Shown piece by piece: positions 37,009-46,616 of a stretch of 64,000 nt of DNA (positions within the stretch are counted from its first letter, which is position 1; each line of letters begins with the position of its first letter). The notes below the pieces were generated by a model. It had not been told where the DNA came from and made no database searches. It saw nothing but the letters and a program-made list of their open reading frames with translations. Both the position numbers and the translations under genes were made by a program. Source of the stretch: Peptococcaceae bacterium. GTDB taxonomy: Bacteria > Bacillota > Desulfitobacteriia > Desulfitobacteriales > Syntrophobotulaceae. The stretch is taken from contig WRHI01000002.1 of assembly GCA_009783315.1 (NCBI GenBank), positions 1-64,000 on the forward strand, given 5' to 3'.

Positions 37009-38556
37009 ATGACCAACCGGCTGATTGTCGGAGCCGCAATACTGTTCGGCGCCAACCTCATCAACAAGATTCTGGGCTTCGTCTATCAATATCTGATCAT
37101 GCGCACCATTGGCAGCGAAGCTTACGGCCTCTACCAGATGGCCTTTCCCATCTACATGACGACCCTGGTGTTCACCACCGCCGGTATCCCCCTGGCCGTG
37201 GCCAAGATGGTGGCGGAAAAAACCTCCTTGGGCGCTCCCCAAGACGCCGCCAAAATCTTCCGTACCGCCATGTCTATTCTCTTCGTCTCCGGCATCCTGG
37301 TCACCCTGGTTGTCTACCTTTGTATACCCATTATATCAACAGAATTTTTTCCTGACAAACGCGTCGGCCTTATTTTCAAAATTTGTGTGCCCTCGGTGTT
37401 TATTGTCTCGGTTTCATCAGGGTTCCGGGGCTATTTTCAGGGTCTGCAAAACATGCTGCCCTCGGCCATCAGCCAGGTGTTCGGCCAAATCACCAGGGTC
37501 TTCCTGGGCTTCTACGCCGCCTGGCTCTTCCTGCCCCGGGGCGCGGAATGGGCAGCCTGCGGTCTGGCTATAGGCATGGTCGCCGCCGAAGTCCTGGCTC
37601 TGATCATCATCATGATCTGCTACGCCTGGCAGCGCGGCCACGACAAGAAGCGCGTCTATCAACCGAGCCGCATCCGTTACCGTCATATCTGCAAGGATCT
37701 TTTTACTCTGTCTATGCCCGTCACAGGCAGCCGCCTGGCCGCCAGCTCCTTATCCACCCTCGACACCTTCATCATTCCACGTCAGCTGGGCCGGGCCGGT
37801 TTCGCCACACCGGAAGCCACGGCCCTCTTCGGCCAACTCAACGGCACAGCCATGACTTTGCTCACCTTTCCCAACGTTTTCACCTTTGCCCTCTCCGCGT
37901 CTCTGGTCCCCGCCATCGCCGGCGCCATGGCCCGGAAGAATCACAAAGTCGCCGGCAGCCGCTGTAACGACGCCATTCGCGCCACCGCTTTGCTGGGCTT
38001 GCCTTGTTCCGTTTTTCTCTTTGTCTTCGCCGACATTCTGGCCGGGGTGTTCAAAAGCCCCCAGATTGCCCCTTCCCTGCAAATCATGGCGGTGACAGGC
38101 CTCTTCACCTATTTGATGCAAACCACTACCGGCATCCTGCAAGGCATCGGTAAAATGCATCTGCCTCTGGTCAACTCCCTGATCGGTGGGTTCATACGGA
38201 TACCGCTGCTGTATTATCTCACGGCTCTGCCCCAATTCGGCATTATGGGGTGCGCGATCACCTACGCCATCAACAGCGTGGTTGTGACCTGCATCAACTT
38301 TGCCGCTATTTTGCGCAACATCAAAGTGAAGTTCAATTATACGAAGATCTTTCTGAAGCCCCTGCTGGCCGCCGTCGCTATGTACATCACCATGAATTTT
38401 CTGAAACAGCTGGCCCTGGAGCGGGCGCTGCTGTCCTTCCAGACGGCTGTGCTGATCTCAGGCCTTGGGTTCGTGGTGTATGTTGTGATCTTGCTGCTGG
38501 TGAAGGGGATTTCCCGGAAGGATCTTAGTATTTTGCCGTGGTTCGGGAAGGCGTGA
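37009..38556 (+). CDS. Stage V sporulation protein B-like MOP/MATE flippase
   Basis: GANLINKILGFVYQYLIMRTIGSEAYGLYQMAFPIYMTTLVFTTAGIPLAVAKMVAE. Confidence 0.92.
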   Translation: MTNRLIVGAAILFGANLINKILGFVYQYLIMRTIGSEAYGLYQMAFPIYMTTLVFTTAGIPLAVAKMVAEKTSLGAPQDAAKIFRTAMSILFVSGILVTLVVYLCIPIISTEFFPDKRVGLIFKICVPSVFIVSVSSGFRGYFQGLQNMLPSAISQVFGQITRVFLGFYAAWLFLPRGAEWAACGLAIGMVAAEVLALIIIMICYAWQRGHDKKRVYQPSRIRYRHICKDLFTLSMPVTGSRLAASSLSTLDTFIIPRQLGRAGFATPEATALFGQLNGTAMTLLTFPNVFTFALSASLVPAIAGAMARKNHKVAGSRCNDAIRATALLGLPCSVFLFVFADILAGVFKSPQIAPSLQIMAVTGLFTYLMQTTTGILQGIGKMHLPLVNSLIGGFIRIPLLYYLTALPQFGIMGCAITYAINSVVVTCINFAAILRNIKVKFNYTKIFLKPLLAAVAMYITMNFLKQLALERALLSFQTAVLISGLGFVVYVVILLLVKGISRKDLSILPWFGKA

Positions 38557-38594
38557 GGCGTTTCTGACTCTCCAGGGGTTTGGGCCCAGTTCAT

Positions 38595-39422
38595 TTATTG
38601 TCCTTCTGAGGCTGTATGCTCGCTTTCTGATTCCTGGGATCCAGGAGTCTTCATTAATAGTAACCCCCTTAAAATATAGAAGGCGCAAAGAGAACCCCAA
38701 CATAAGAAAGCCGTAAGCAGACCGGGGGGCCTGTTCATTGAGAAAGCTCCATAAGGATTATAGCTGACAAATGGGTTATATTCCCAAAAAAGCGTGTGCA
38801 TCCCAACAAAAAAATATATATTTAACACAATTCCTGAGGCAGATACCAACTGCATAAAGCGAATATCCATTTTCCGCAGACGAACCATGATATTGAGAAC
38901 AAGTAAAAAAGCAATAATCAACAAAAGCCCGATAATGATTTTTTCAAAAGCAAGATGGGTGCGTATGTTAGGATCGAAACGTCCCCACTCACGCTCCCTC
39001 TGCAATATGATCATGTCAAATGAGCTTTCAATTATTTGACATATTAATAATATGCCGCCTACCGCGATATTCAAGGCTGCGTTCAAGGTGTTACCTGGGG
39101 ACGGCATTTCCGCCTGCTTTAAACGATTTGTTTGCTTTAATGACACGGTACCAGCTGCAATAAGAGCCATAGATCCCAAAAAGGTTATCACATAATAAAG
39201 GAGCCTGAAAGAATTTATAGAATTGAGGTTTCGAAGATTACTGTAGTCTTCAACTTCCCAAAAACCAAGAAAATACGTGAAATTATAAATAACCCCGAAA
39301 ATCGCAACGCTGATTAGCAATATCCCTGCAACCATACATGGTTTGTGATAGTTTGTTGAACCTGAAGCCTTATTCACAAAAACATCCCTTCCATCGATGA
39401 GAGTGGCTATTTTATAAACCAT
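38595..39422 (-). CDS. Multi-pass membrane protein of unknown function
   Basis: TM helices from MVYKIATLIDGRDVF onward; the upstream 155 aa of the tracked ORF lie across another gene and a terminator and look spurious. Confidence 0.6.
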   Translation of the reverse strand: MVYKIATLIDGRDVFVNKASGSTNYHKPCMVAGILLISVAIFGVIYNFTYFLGFWEVEDYSNLRNLNSINSFRLLYYVITFLGSMALIAAGTVSLKQTNRLKQAEMPSPGNTLNAALNIAVGGILLICQIIESSFDMIILQREREWGRFDPNIRTHLAFEKIIIGLLLIIAFLLVLNIMVRLRKMDIRFMQLVSASGIVLNIYFFVGMHTLFWEYNPFVSYNPYGAFSMNRPPGLLTAFLCWGSLCAFYILRGLLLMKTPGSQESESEHTASEGQ

Positions 39423-39450
39423 GAATGTCGAATGAGAATATAAACACCCC

Positions 39451-39492
39451 ATCAAGGCCGGGAAAGCCAGTACTGACTTTCCCGGCCTTGAT
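39451..39492. terminator. Strong hairpin ATCAAGGCCGGGAAAG-ccagtactga-CTTTCCCGGCCTTGAT
   Basis: perfect 16-bp stem, 10-nt loop, 3' of 39544..39921. Confidence 0.85.
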
Positions 39493-39543
39493 ATCATGCT
39501 AGTGGAACCAGACAGAGATGTCAAGTTTGACCTCGCAATGTTG

Positions 39544-39921
39544 TTATTCGGCCAGAGCATCTTCAACGGCTGCTTTGTCAAGCCACGTTTCCCAGTCAGG
39601 ATTATCCTTTTGCCACTGAGTCCAGAAAGCATCCCACTTATCTTGGCCGAAAGTCGATATAACGTCCTTTGCCGAAAAAGAATACTCTGTATTTTGTGAA
39701 TGCTTTTCAGCATCCGGCCCGGCGATCTCAGGCGTGCCGGTTCCTCCTGTTTGCAGCGACAGCGCCTTGGCAGCAAACTGCCGATTCTGAGCGTATTTCT
39801 CCGCAGACACCGCCGCCAGCCTGGCTCCAGTTCTGGCGAAGGCACCAGCGACTTGCCACTGTCCAGCGTAAACATGGACCCGCTCAACAGGCTGGCTCCG
39901 GATTATCGAGATCATTATCAA
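39544..39921 (-). CDS. Small hypothetical protein, ends in acidic/Trp-rich tail
   Basis: ORF followed by strong terminator; tail ...DKWDAFWTQWQKDNPDWETWLDKAAVEDALAE; true start uncertain. Confidence 0.5.
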   Translation of the reverse strand: MIMISIIRSQPVERVHVYAGQWQVAGAFARTGARLAAVSAEKYAQNRQFAAKALSLQTGGTGTPEIAGPDAEKHSQNTEYSFSAKDVISTFGQDKWDAFWTQWQKDNPDWETWLDKAAVEDALAE

Positions 39922-41139
39922 TTAATCCCCCAAAGCGGACAAAACAACCAAGGCAAACAAAATAGCAGTATTGACCGCAAGAGAGATAAGCATACTCCAG
40001 GATGTCCAGAAACAGAACCAGCGCCTCGGCCAATAGAAGCGGACATCTACTGGCAGCCAGGGAAACTGAGGAACATAAGGCTGTTGGGGGACTTGAGGAT
40101 ACTGAGAAACCTGCGGATATTGCGGCGCCTGAGAATACTGCGGTGCCTGAGAATACTGCGATACCTGAGGATACTGCGGCGCCTGAGGCCGAACACCCAT
40201 AACATTCACGAACGCCTTCACCTCCGGCCATTTGATCACCGCCACAACAACAGCCGCGACAATAAGACCCAGGCTGACAACCCCGTCAGCAAGATCGGCA
40301 TCAAAAGCATTCCCCTTCGCCGCCAGGAACAAGTAAGACAGGACAAAAGAAGTCGTGTTATTAATGGCGTGCAAATATATTGCCGGCCGCAGCGACCCGG
40401 TCTGCAGCGTTACAATGCCAAAAATAAGACCCAAGAAAAACGCTCCCAACCCTTGGACAAAATTCCCATGAATCAGGGCAAAAAACAGTGCGCTGACAAT
40501 AACCGCGAACCCATTGCCGTAAATTCTCAACGCGTTCAGCATAACGCCCCTCATCAGCAACTCTTCAGCTATGGGAGCACCAACGCAAATAGCAAGACCA
40601 TAAAAACACACGGCCAAAGGCTCTGTCGGCATATCAGCCAATAATTCAGGCAAATACAAAGATATATTGATATGAGAAAGAACATAGTCAGCAAACACAA
40701 TGACGTATTGGCACACACAGCCAATGCCAAGCATAATCAAGGTCAAAACCACAAGCATAGAAGGCCTCAGGCGGCTCGGCTTGAGCAGCGGCTTCATCTT
40801 GACGTTGGTCAGCAACCCTCCAAAAAGCGCGGTAAGATAAGCAGCTAAAGGCGAAAGCAGCAACAGAAAAGCCATGAACACAGAGTCGCTCATCATATCG
40901 GACGTCAAGCTCTCCGCTAACGCGTATGGATCAAGAACATCCCCTCGAATCGCGCTTTGTGCCACCCCTTGGAACGCCTGAATGATCATAAAAATAATGA
41001 CCCCAAGAGTAGAAACAGCCATACTGACAGCCCAATAGATCAGGATCACAGCGCCGGCCCGATTCATCTTAGAACGGATATGCGGGTATTGAGGCGGGGG
41101 CATAAATTGTGGATACATAGTCGGCGGGTACATAGACAT
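39922..41139 (-). CDS. CPBP (Abi) family intramembrane metalloprotease with Pro/Gln/Tyr repeat region
   Basis: PIAEELLMRGVMLNAL, FALIHGNFVQGLGAFFLGLIFG; (QYPQVS/QYSQAP)n tract. Confidence 0.9.
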   Translation of the reverse strand: MSMYPPTMYPQFMPPPQYPHIRSKMNRAGAVILIYWAVSMAVSTLGVIIFMIIQAFQGVAQSAIRGDVLDPYALAESLTSDMMSDSVFMAFLLLLSPLAAYLTALFGGLLTNVKMKPLLKPSRLRPSMLVVLTLIMLGIGCVCQYVIVFADYVLSHINISLYLPELLADMPTEPLAVCFYGLAICVGAPIAEELLMRGVMLNALRIYGNGFAVIVSALFFALIHGNFVQGLGAFFLGLIFGIVTLQTGSLRPAIYLHAINNTTSFVLSYLFLAAKGNAFDADLADGVVSLGLIVAAVVVAVIKWPEVKAFVNVMGVRPQAPQYPQVSQYSQAPQYSQAPQYPQVSQYPQVPQQPYVPQFPWLPVDVRFYWPRRWFCFWTSWSMLISLAVNTAILFALVVLSALGD

Positions 41140-41152
41140 CCTCCTCTTATCG

Positions 41153-41220
41153 GTGTTCGGTGTTCGGTGTTCGGTATTCGATACTCGATATTCTCTATTC
41201 GGTATCCGCTATTCGGCAAC
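41153..41220. repeat. Heptamer repeat tract of second family (GTGTTCG/GTATTCG/CTATTCG)
   Basis: gtgttcg x3, gtattcg, atactcg, atattct, ctattcg, gtatccg, ctattcg. Confidence 0.9.
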
Positions 41221-41222
41221 TG

Positions 41223-42164
41223 TTATTGGCTCCAAAAATCCCTCGCCGGTTTCCTGGTAAAGAAACGGACGCAAACCAAACTCAACAGAATCACCAATGT
41301 ACACAAGATTCCTCCTTCTGCTCCAAACGCTCCTCCGGTCAGCCAATCCGGTCCGGTCAAAACCGTCTGCATAAACGCCGACCTCTCCAAACCGCTAACG
41401 GCAACACCAAAAACATGACCCTGAAAGAAGTTCCAGGCTATGTGAAACCCAATCGGAAGCCACAGCCCACCCGTCCTAACAACCATATAGGCAAACAGAA
41501 TTCCCACAAACATAATATTGCCCAGACCAAGCAGCGTCACAGCAGGATTCGTGGCATGCATAAGGGCAAAAAGCAAAGCCGGCAACACAACGATAAGCCA
41601 TTTAACCCGGGTCGTCCTCATAACGGACATCATATAACCCCGCGTCAGAATTTCTTCAGAAAAACCAACCAGAACAAAAAGGATAACACCCAAAAAAACC
41701 TCAGCGATGAACCCCGGGACAACCACCCGCCCCCAATCAACACCCGTCACCGCCGCCGATTGGGTCAACAGCAGCAAACCAAACACAGCGCAAAAGGCGG
41801 CGATGCCAAACAGGCATCCCACCAGCAACTGGGACAGCCACCTTTCCCCCGACAACCCCATCCGGGCTGGGGGCTTTTTGTAGAGGAGCCAAAAGAACAG
41901 TAACGACGCTCCAATCGTAAGCAATGTTACCTCATAATACATAAAAAATTCTACCCATGTATTGGTAAGCAAGTCAGAGACCAGCTGGCTGTATTCCTCA
42001 GAACCGGATACGCCGGCCCCAGAGGCAGCGGCAGTCATGCCGGCAATGGCGCCAATCCCAATCACGGCGACGATCTGAATAAAATAATAAACAGCAACAA
42101 TAATCGCCAAGGCCCAGCCCGAGCGAATCTCACCATATTTATTCCAGAAAATCACCTTACCCAA
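41223..42164 (-). CDS. CPBP family intramembrane metalloprotease
   Basis: GFSEEILTRGYMMSVM, FALMHATNP, GFHIAWNFFQGHVFG. Confidence 0.92.
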   Translation of the reverse strand: MGKVIFWNKYGEIRSGWALAIIVAVYYFIQIVAVIGIGAIAGMTAAASGAGVSGSEEYSQLVSDLLTNTWVEFFMYYEVTLLTIGASLLFFWLLYKKPPARMGLSGERWLSQLLVGCLFGIAAFCAVFGLLLLTQSAAVTGVDWGRVVVPGFIAEVFLGVILFVLVGFSEEILTRGYMMSVMRTTRVKWLIVVLPALLFALMHATNPAVTLLGLGNIMFVGILFAYMVVRTGGLWLPIGFHIAWNFFQGHVFGVAVSGLERSAFMQTVLTGPDWLTGGAFGAEGGILCTLVILLSLVCVRFFTRKPARDFWSQ

Positions 42165-42232
42165 AGCCTCCCATGCTCGGTATAACCGGCTATATCAAAC
42201 ATCAAACTTTTGGTCGTCCTCCCGCAACATCA

Positions 42233-42481
42233 TCAGCGGCTCCGATCCATAAAATGCCAATAAGTCAACCCACCCACAACAATTGTCACAAGCAGAATAA
42301 TAATCTTATAGATGATAAAAATTTTCAGAACAGACAAAAAAACCACAACCACCAGCGCGGCCAACGGCAGCAGAAACCCGGACATTCCCCGGGTTCTCTT
42401 CTTCCCCCGAAAACCATTCCACCAAAACACCACCAGGAAAACCAGCATAAAAATCGCAAAAACCTTTAGCGCCACTCCCAT
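42233..42481 (-). CDS. Small two-TM membrane protein
   Basis: 82 aa hydrophobic ORF. Confidence 0.45.
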   Translation of the reverse strand: MGVALKVFAIFMLVFLVVFWWNGFRGKKRTRGMSGFLLPLAALVVVVFLSVLKIFIIYKIIILLVTIVVGGLTYWHFMDRSR

Positions 42482-42587
42482 TTTTAACCCTCACCCGCAA
42501 AGCCGTTCCATAAAACAGTTCCATACATGTTTCACTCGTGAAATTCTCTCTTCAGGAGGCTCCGGCGCAGGTACAACCCGGCCCCAC

Positions 42588-42672
42588 TGTCAACTGTCAA
42601 TTGTCAACTATGACTATCACCTGTCAACTGCGACTATCAACTGTCAACTGCGACTATCAACTGTCAACTGCC
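42588..42672. repeat. Heptamer repeat tract (CTGTCAA/CGACTATCAA types) at 3' end of surE
   Basis: actgtcaactgtcaattgtcaactatgactatcacctgtcaactgcgactatcaactgtcaactgcgactatcaactgtcaactgc. Confidence 0.93.
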
Positions 42673-43411
42673 GAAGCGCCTTATGGTCCGTCAAATCATC
42701 CACAAGCGGCGTAATCGAAACACACCGATCCGCAATCGCCTTATGATCCGTTCCCTCGGACTTATCCTCAGGCTGATTGCCATAAATCCAATAATATTCC
42801 CTACCCAGGGGATTCCGACGCACCTCGAAATTGTTGAAGAAAGCCTCCCGTCCCAAACGCGTCCAGCGGGCGCCCTGCCAATCTTCTTGAGGCTGATAAG
42901 GAAAGTTAACATTGAGCAGACCCTCACAGGCCGTCAACACCGGATCTTCCAACAGCACATCTCGCACATACGCCGCCGCGTGCTCAAAATCCAAAGGTTC
43001 GGTATAGGATTCAACCGCCAGCGACAAAGCAAAAGCCTTGACACCGATCAGCATACTTTCCATCGCCGCGGCTACCGTACCTGAATAAAAGACATCGCTG
43101 CCCAGATTCGGCCCGGCGTTAATTCCTGACAACACCAATTCCGGTTCAAAAGGCAGAATACCGCCTTGCAAAGCCAGTTTGACGCAATCCGTCGGCGTGC
43201 CGGCCACAGCGAACCCTTTCCCGCCGCAACGCAACGTGTGCCGCGTCAGAAACAAGGGTTTGTGCAGCGTAATCGAGCGGCCCTTCGCCGATTGCTGGTT
43301 TTCCGGAGCCACAATACAAATCTGGTGTCGGCTTGTCTCGGCCAACACCCGGTAAAGCGCCTGGAGCCCTTGCGCCTGAAAACCGTCGTCATTCGTCAAC
43401 AAAATGCGCAT
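42644..43411 (-). CDS. surE: 5'/3'-nucleotidase SurE
   Basis: MRILLTNDDGFQAQGLQAL, GTPTDCVKLAL, SGINAGPNLGSDVFYSGTVAAAMES. Confidence 0.96.
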   Translation of the reverse strand: MRILLTNDDGFQAQGLQALYRVLAETSRHQICIVAPENQQSAKGRSITLHKPLFLTRHTLRCGGKGFAVAGTPTDCVKLALQGGILPFEPELVLSGINAGPNLGSDVFYSGTVAAAMESMLIGVKAFALSLAVESYTEPLDFEHAAAYVRDVLLEDPVLTACEGLLNVNFPYQPQEDWQGARWTRLGREAFFNNFEVRRNPLGREYYWIYGNQPEDKSEGTDHKAIADRCVSITPLVDDLTDHKALRQLTVDSRS

Positions 43412-43412
43412 G

Positions 43413-43640
43413 CTACTCAACCTCATAGATATTAATGGTCATGATATCCTCGTCTTTCGTCAACCCAAACATCAAATGATGTTTGCGTAGATTGCGGTTA
43501 AGAAAATCCACAACCTTATACAAATTGCTATAACTGTCAAACTGCTGCACAGCGATAAGTTCCAGCTTACCTTGATGATGAGGGGATGTGGGCGCTGTGG
43601 GGGATGTGGGCGCTGTGGGCGCTGTGTCATGTGTTTCCAT
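43413..43640 (-). CDS. YpmA/DUF4264-like small protein with (TAPTSP) N-terminal repeats
   Basis: KLELIAVQQFDSYSNLYKVVDFLNRNLRKHHLMFGLTKDEDIMTINIYEVE; RBS CAGGAG upstream. Confidence 0.75.
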   Translation of the reverse strand: METHDTAPTAPTSPTAPTSPHHQGKLELIAVQQFDSYSNLYKVVDFLNRNLRKHHLMFGLTKDEDIMTINIYEVE

Positions 43641-43696
43641 GGTCAACTCCTGCTCAAGACTTTCAGAATCCCAGGGCTGGAAATCCAGATTCCATA

Positions 43697-44263
43697 TTAT
43701 TGGCCGCGGATTAACGAAAAAGCTTCTGCTCTCGTCGCCGCGTTGGTTTCCAAAATTCCGCGCACCGCGGAGGTCAGCGTCTTCGCGCCCGGTTTCTTGA
43801 CGCCGCGCACCGTCATACACATATGTTCCGCTTCAATGACCACGAGCACACCAAGAGCGTTTAGGGCCCGTTCAATGGTGTCGGCGATTTGGGTGGTCAG
43901 CCGCTCCTGCAGCTGCGGCCGGCGGCTGAAGGATTCAATGACGCGCACAAGCTTAGACAACCCGGAGATTTTACCCTTCCTTGGAATATAGGCGACATGG
44001 GCTTGCCCCACAAAAGGCAGCAGATGATGTTCGCACATCGAATAGAAAGGAATATCCTTCACGATAATCATCTCTTCGTGTCCTTCCGTAAACTGTGTCT
44101 GCAGCGCCTCATCCCCATTTTCCGCCAACCCGCTGAACGCCTCGGCATAGAAACGCGCTACCCGCGCCGGCGTCTCCAACAAACCTTCCCGCTGTGGGTC
44201 TTCCCCAATGGCTTCCAGGATCATCGCGACGGCAGCCTCGATTTTTGCTATATCAACAGCCAT
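43697..44263 (-). CDS. folE: GTP cyclohydrolase I
   Basis: [61 protein letters not shown]. Confidence 0.97.
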   Translation of the reverse strand: MAVDIAKIEAAVAMILEAIGEDPQREGLLETPARVARFYAEAFSGLAENGDEALQTQFTEGHEEMIIVKDIPFYSMCEHHLLPFVGQAHVAYIPRKGKISGLSKLVRVIESFSRRPQLQERLTTQIADTIERALNALGVLVVIEAEHMCMTVRGVKKPGAKTLTSAVRGILETNAATRAEAFSLIRGQ

Positions 44264-44282
44264 AATTCTCGCTTTCCTCCAT

Positions 44283-44314
44283 CTTGATCGCTTGATTACT
44301 TGATTGCTTGATCA
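44283..44314. repeat. Octamer tandem repeat CTTGAT(C/T)(G/A), 4 units
   Basis: cttgatcg cttgatta cttgattg cttgatca. Confidence 0.85.
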
Positions 44315-44445
44315 TACTTCTTTTCGCGCCTCTTCTCCAAGCACTTATATCTTAACATACAGTCCTTCCCCGCTCAAGTCATCTTAACCCGCCCGCACCT
44401 GCCCGCACCTGCCCGCTCTCTCTGGTCTCTCTCCATGAAAATAAA

Positions 44446-44482
44446 CGAATTCGGTTAATCAGGCTCTAATTAACCAAATTCG
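44446..44482. terminator. Hairpin CGAATTCGGTTAAT-9 nt-ATTAACCAAATTCG
   Basis: 14-bp arms with one mismatch, 3' of the TPR gene. Confidence 0.75.
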
Positions 44483-44560
44483 CTACTAAAATATGTCTAC
44501 TCTATATCATGCCGTTTCCTGTTTTTTATCCGCCAGTATTCTGAGCCCCCGTCCGGGGAA

Positions 44561-45709
44561 CTAAGCATACTTAAGCAATTCATTATAGCAATCAACCGAA
44601 TACCCGTACTCTTCCTTTTGTTCGTAGATATTTCCCAACAGAATCCAGGCTTTATCCACATCCGGATCAATCGCCAGAATCTGTCTAAGCACGGCGATTC
44701 CTTCCGTCCACAGTCCCCGCTGGCTATAACAAACGGCCAAATTATACATGATGGTCAGATCTTCATTGTTGCCTTCCGACAAAGCCAGCTTATAATATTC
44801 AATAGCTTTCCGGCTACGTCCCAGAGCCATGGAAATATAACCGAGATTGTTGAGGATAATCGGGTCGTCCGAACATAACTCAAAAGCTTTTTTTAGCAAG
44901 GGATACGCCTTTTCGGGCTGCCCCAGCTTCTGATAGACGCCAGCCAGATTGGACAGAACATCAAGGTTATCCGAATCCGAACGCAGAGCTCTTTCGTATT
45001 TGCGTTTGGATTTATCCAGATCTCCATGCAGAGCCTGACAATAAGCCCAGCGAATCAACGTCTCATTGGATCCGGCATACCAATAAGCCCTCTTGAAACT
45101 GTTGTTCGCCCCATTGAGGAATTTGAGTTTCAACTGAGCTTCGGCTTTCATCTCCCAGTAAATGCTGCTGCGTGGCCTGAGAGTACAGCAGCCGGCAAAA
45201 CAGTTGAGGGCGTCCTGGTAATTCTCGCAATAGAAGTGGATGTTCCCTAATCGAAAAAGGATAGACGCGTTTTCAGGATACGTGCATTTTGCACGGTTGA
45301 GCACATCAATAGCCGCTTCCCAATCCCCCATCTCCAGAAGGCAGTCCGCGTGCAGACTGAAGGCCCGCAAGGAATAGTTCTCGTATCTTTGAGCTTCCTC
45401 CACGTATGTGAGAGCTTCCTGCAGCAATCCCTGTCCGTAGCTGCATTGAGCCAGCAACAGATTGACTTCGCTCATCTCGCTGCGCAGAGCCTTCGGCAAA
45501 ACCGAACGCAAATAATCTTTCGCCTCCTGATAGACCTGCCGGGCGATCAGTTTGCGAGCTTCTTTAAAACGGATCGTTCCCGCCGGTTCTTGTTTGAGCG
45601 TGTCAATCCATTTATCAATATCCTCAGCCTTTTCAGCCGCATCATTTTGCTTAACGAAACGCTTCCCGGCAAAAGCTTTGAGATTAGACGCCAAATCCTT
45701 CCATCGCAT
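44561..45709 (-). CDS. TPR-repeat protein
   Basis: multiple TPRs (AEAQLKLKFLNGANNSFKRAYWYA; SNLAGVYQKLGQPEKAYPLLKKAFEL; YNLAVCYSQRGLWTEGIAVLRQIL). Confidence 0.92.
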   Translation of the reverse strand: MRWKDLASNLKAFAGKRFVKQNDAAEKAEDIDKWIDTLKQEPAGTIRFKEARKLIARQVYQEAKDYLRSVLPKALRSEMSEVNLLLAQCSYGQGLLQEALTYVEEAQRYENYSLRAFSLHADCLLEMGDWEAAIDVLNRAKCTYPENASILFRLGNIHFYCENYQDALNCFAGCCTLRPRSSIYWEMKAEAQLKLKFLNGANNSFKRAYWYAGSNETLIRWAYCQALHGDLDKSKRKYERALRSDSDNLDVLSNLAGVYQKLGQPEKAYPLLKKAFELCSDDPIILNNLGYISMALGRSRKAIEYYKLALSEGNNEDLTIMYNLAVCYSQRGLWTEGIAVLRQILAIDPDVDKAWILLGNIYEQKEEYGYSVDCYNELLKYA

Positions 45710-45938
45710 AGTTATATCCCCTCTCCGTATTTGCCTAGAATGTTCTCTTTCCGAACTGGCATTCCCTCCGTTCAAACTTAGAATCGTTCTACAAAAACAC
45801 CAAGTCAATCTACAAAAAACCCGCTCATTCCCGGACGTTCCAACATAAACTGCTCTCATCAGAGACATTCAATATTTATTTTTAGATCTTCACCAAACTG
45901 TCACATCAGTGCGCAGTATTACGTTGGCGCGCATCCCG

Positions 45939-46460
45939 TCATTGGTCCGCGCCGGCTTCCCCACAGGGGATATAAATCGTTTGCCCCGCTGTTAGACAGG
46001 TTCCCTGAAGGCCGTTGTATTTGAGCGTTCTCCCAATAAGAATTTCGGTGCTGACATCGAGCCCGGCCTGGCTGCACAGCCGCCATAAACTTTCGCCCTC
46101 CTGAACCACAACCGGTTTAAATATAAGATTTATTTCGTTGGACTCTGTCCCCACTGCTGTACCCGCCGGCAAAGAAGCTGTGGCTATAAACAGAATCAGA
46201 CCCATTCCCAGCAGCAGACTTAACCCCAAGGCGATCTGGCGGATCCAGGCGCTGTTTTTACTAACCCCAGTCCGGCAGACGGACTTGCCTCGTCCCGCCG
46301 GGCCAATAATCATGTTCCCCGAGGAGTGACCACAAACAGCTTGACCATGTACGGGTTCCTTGTTTGAACCCTTAACAAAGGCAGGATTAACATAGACAAG
46401 CTTAATATGGGATGCCCTTTTGCCGCCCCTATCCTTAACAATCTCCCTCTGTTGAATCAT
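45939..46460 (-). CDS. Membrane-anchored LysM protein, YneA-like
   Basis: TM IALGLSLLLGMGLILFIATASL, LysM VVQEGESLWRLCSQAGLDVSTEILIGRTLKYNGLQGTCLTAGQTIYIPCG; start at 46460 has RBS AAGGAG. Confidence 0.78.
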   Translation of the reverse strand: MIQQREIVKDRGGKRASHIKLVYVNPAFVKGSNKEPVHGQAVCGHSSGNMIIGPAGRGKSVCRTGVSKNSAWIRQIALGLSLLLGMGLILFIATASLPAGTAVGTESNEINLIFKPVVVQEGESLWRLCSQAGLDVSTEILIGRTLKYNGLQGTCLTAGQTIYIPCGEAGADQ

Positions 46461-46505
46461 AATCCTATCTCCTTCCGGACTCAGAGTCCTGACCATAACC
46501 AAAAG

Positions 46506-46544
46506 GAACACATGTTCTATTTCAGAATAACCGAACATACGTTC
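46506..46544. promoter_or_regulatory. Two LexA/DinR-type boxes: GAAC-ACAT-GTTC (46506-46517) and CGAAC-ATAC-GTTC (46532-46544)
   Basis: match the Gram-positive SOS core GAACN4GTTC; 26-27 bp apart, 5' of the LysM gene. Confidence 0.8.
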
Positions 46545-46616
46545 TTTGTCAAGGGAATCTTAGCGGATTTTCTCGGATTTTTCAGATTTTTCAGATTGAG
46601 TTTGGCAAAGAACCCC

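Noticed and set aside
36952-37242. 96-aa minus ORF at the start of spoVB-like gene
   Set aside because: Antisense to the well-supported flippase N-terminus; no domain.
39423-39887. N-terminal 155 aa of the 38595..39887 ORF
   Set aside because: Spans a strong terminator hairpin and another-frame gene (39544..39921); composition looks non-coding, so the start was moved to 39422.
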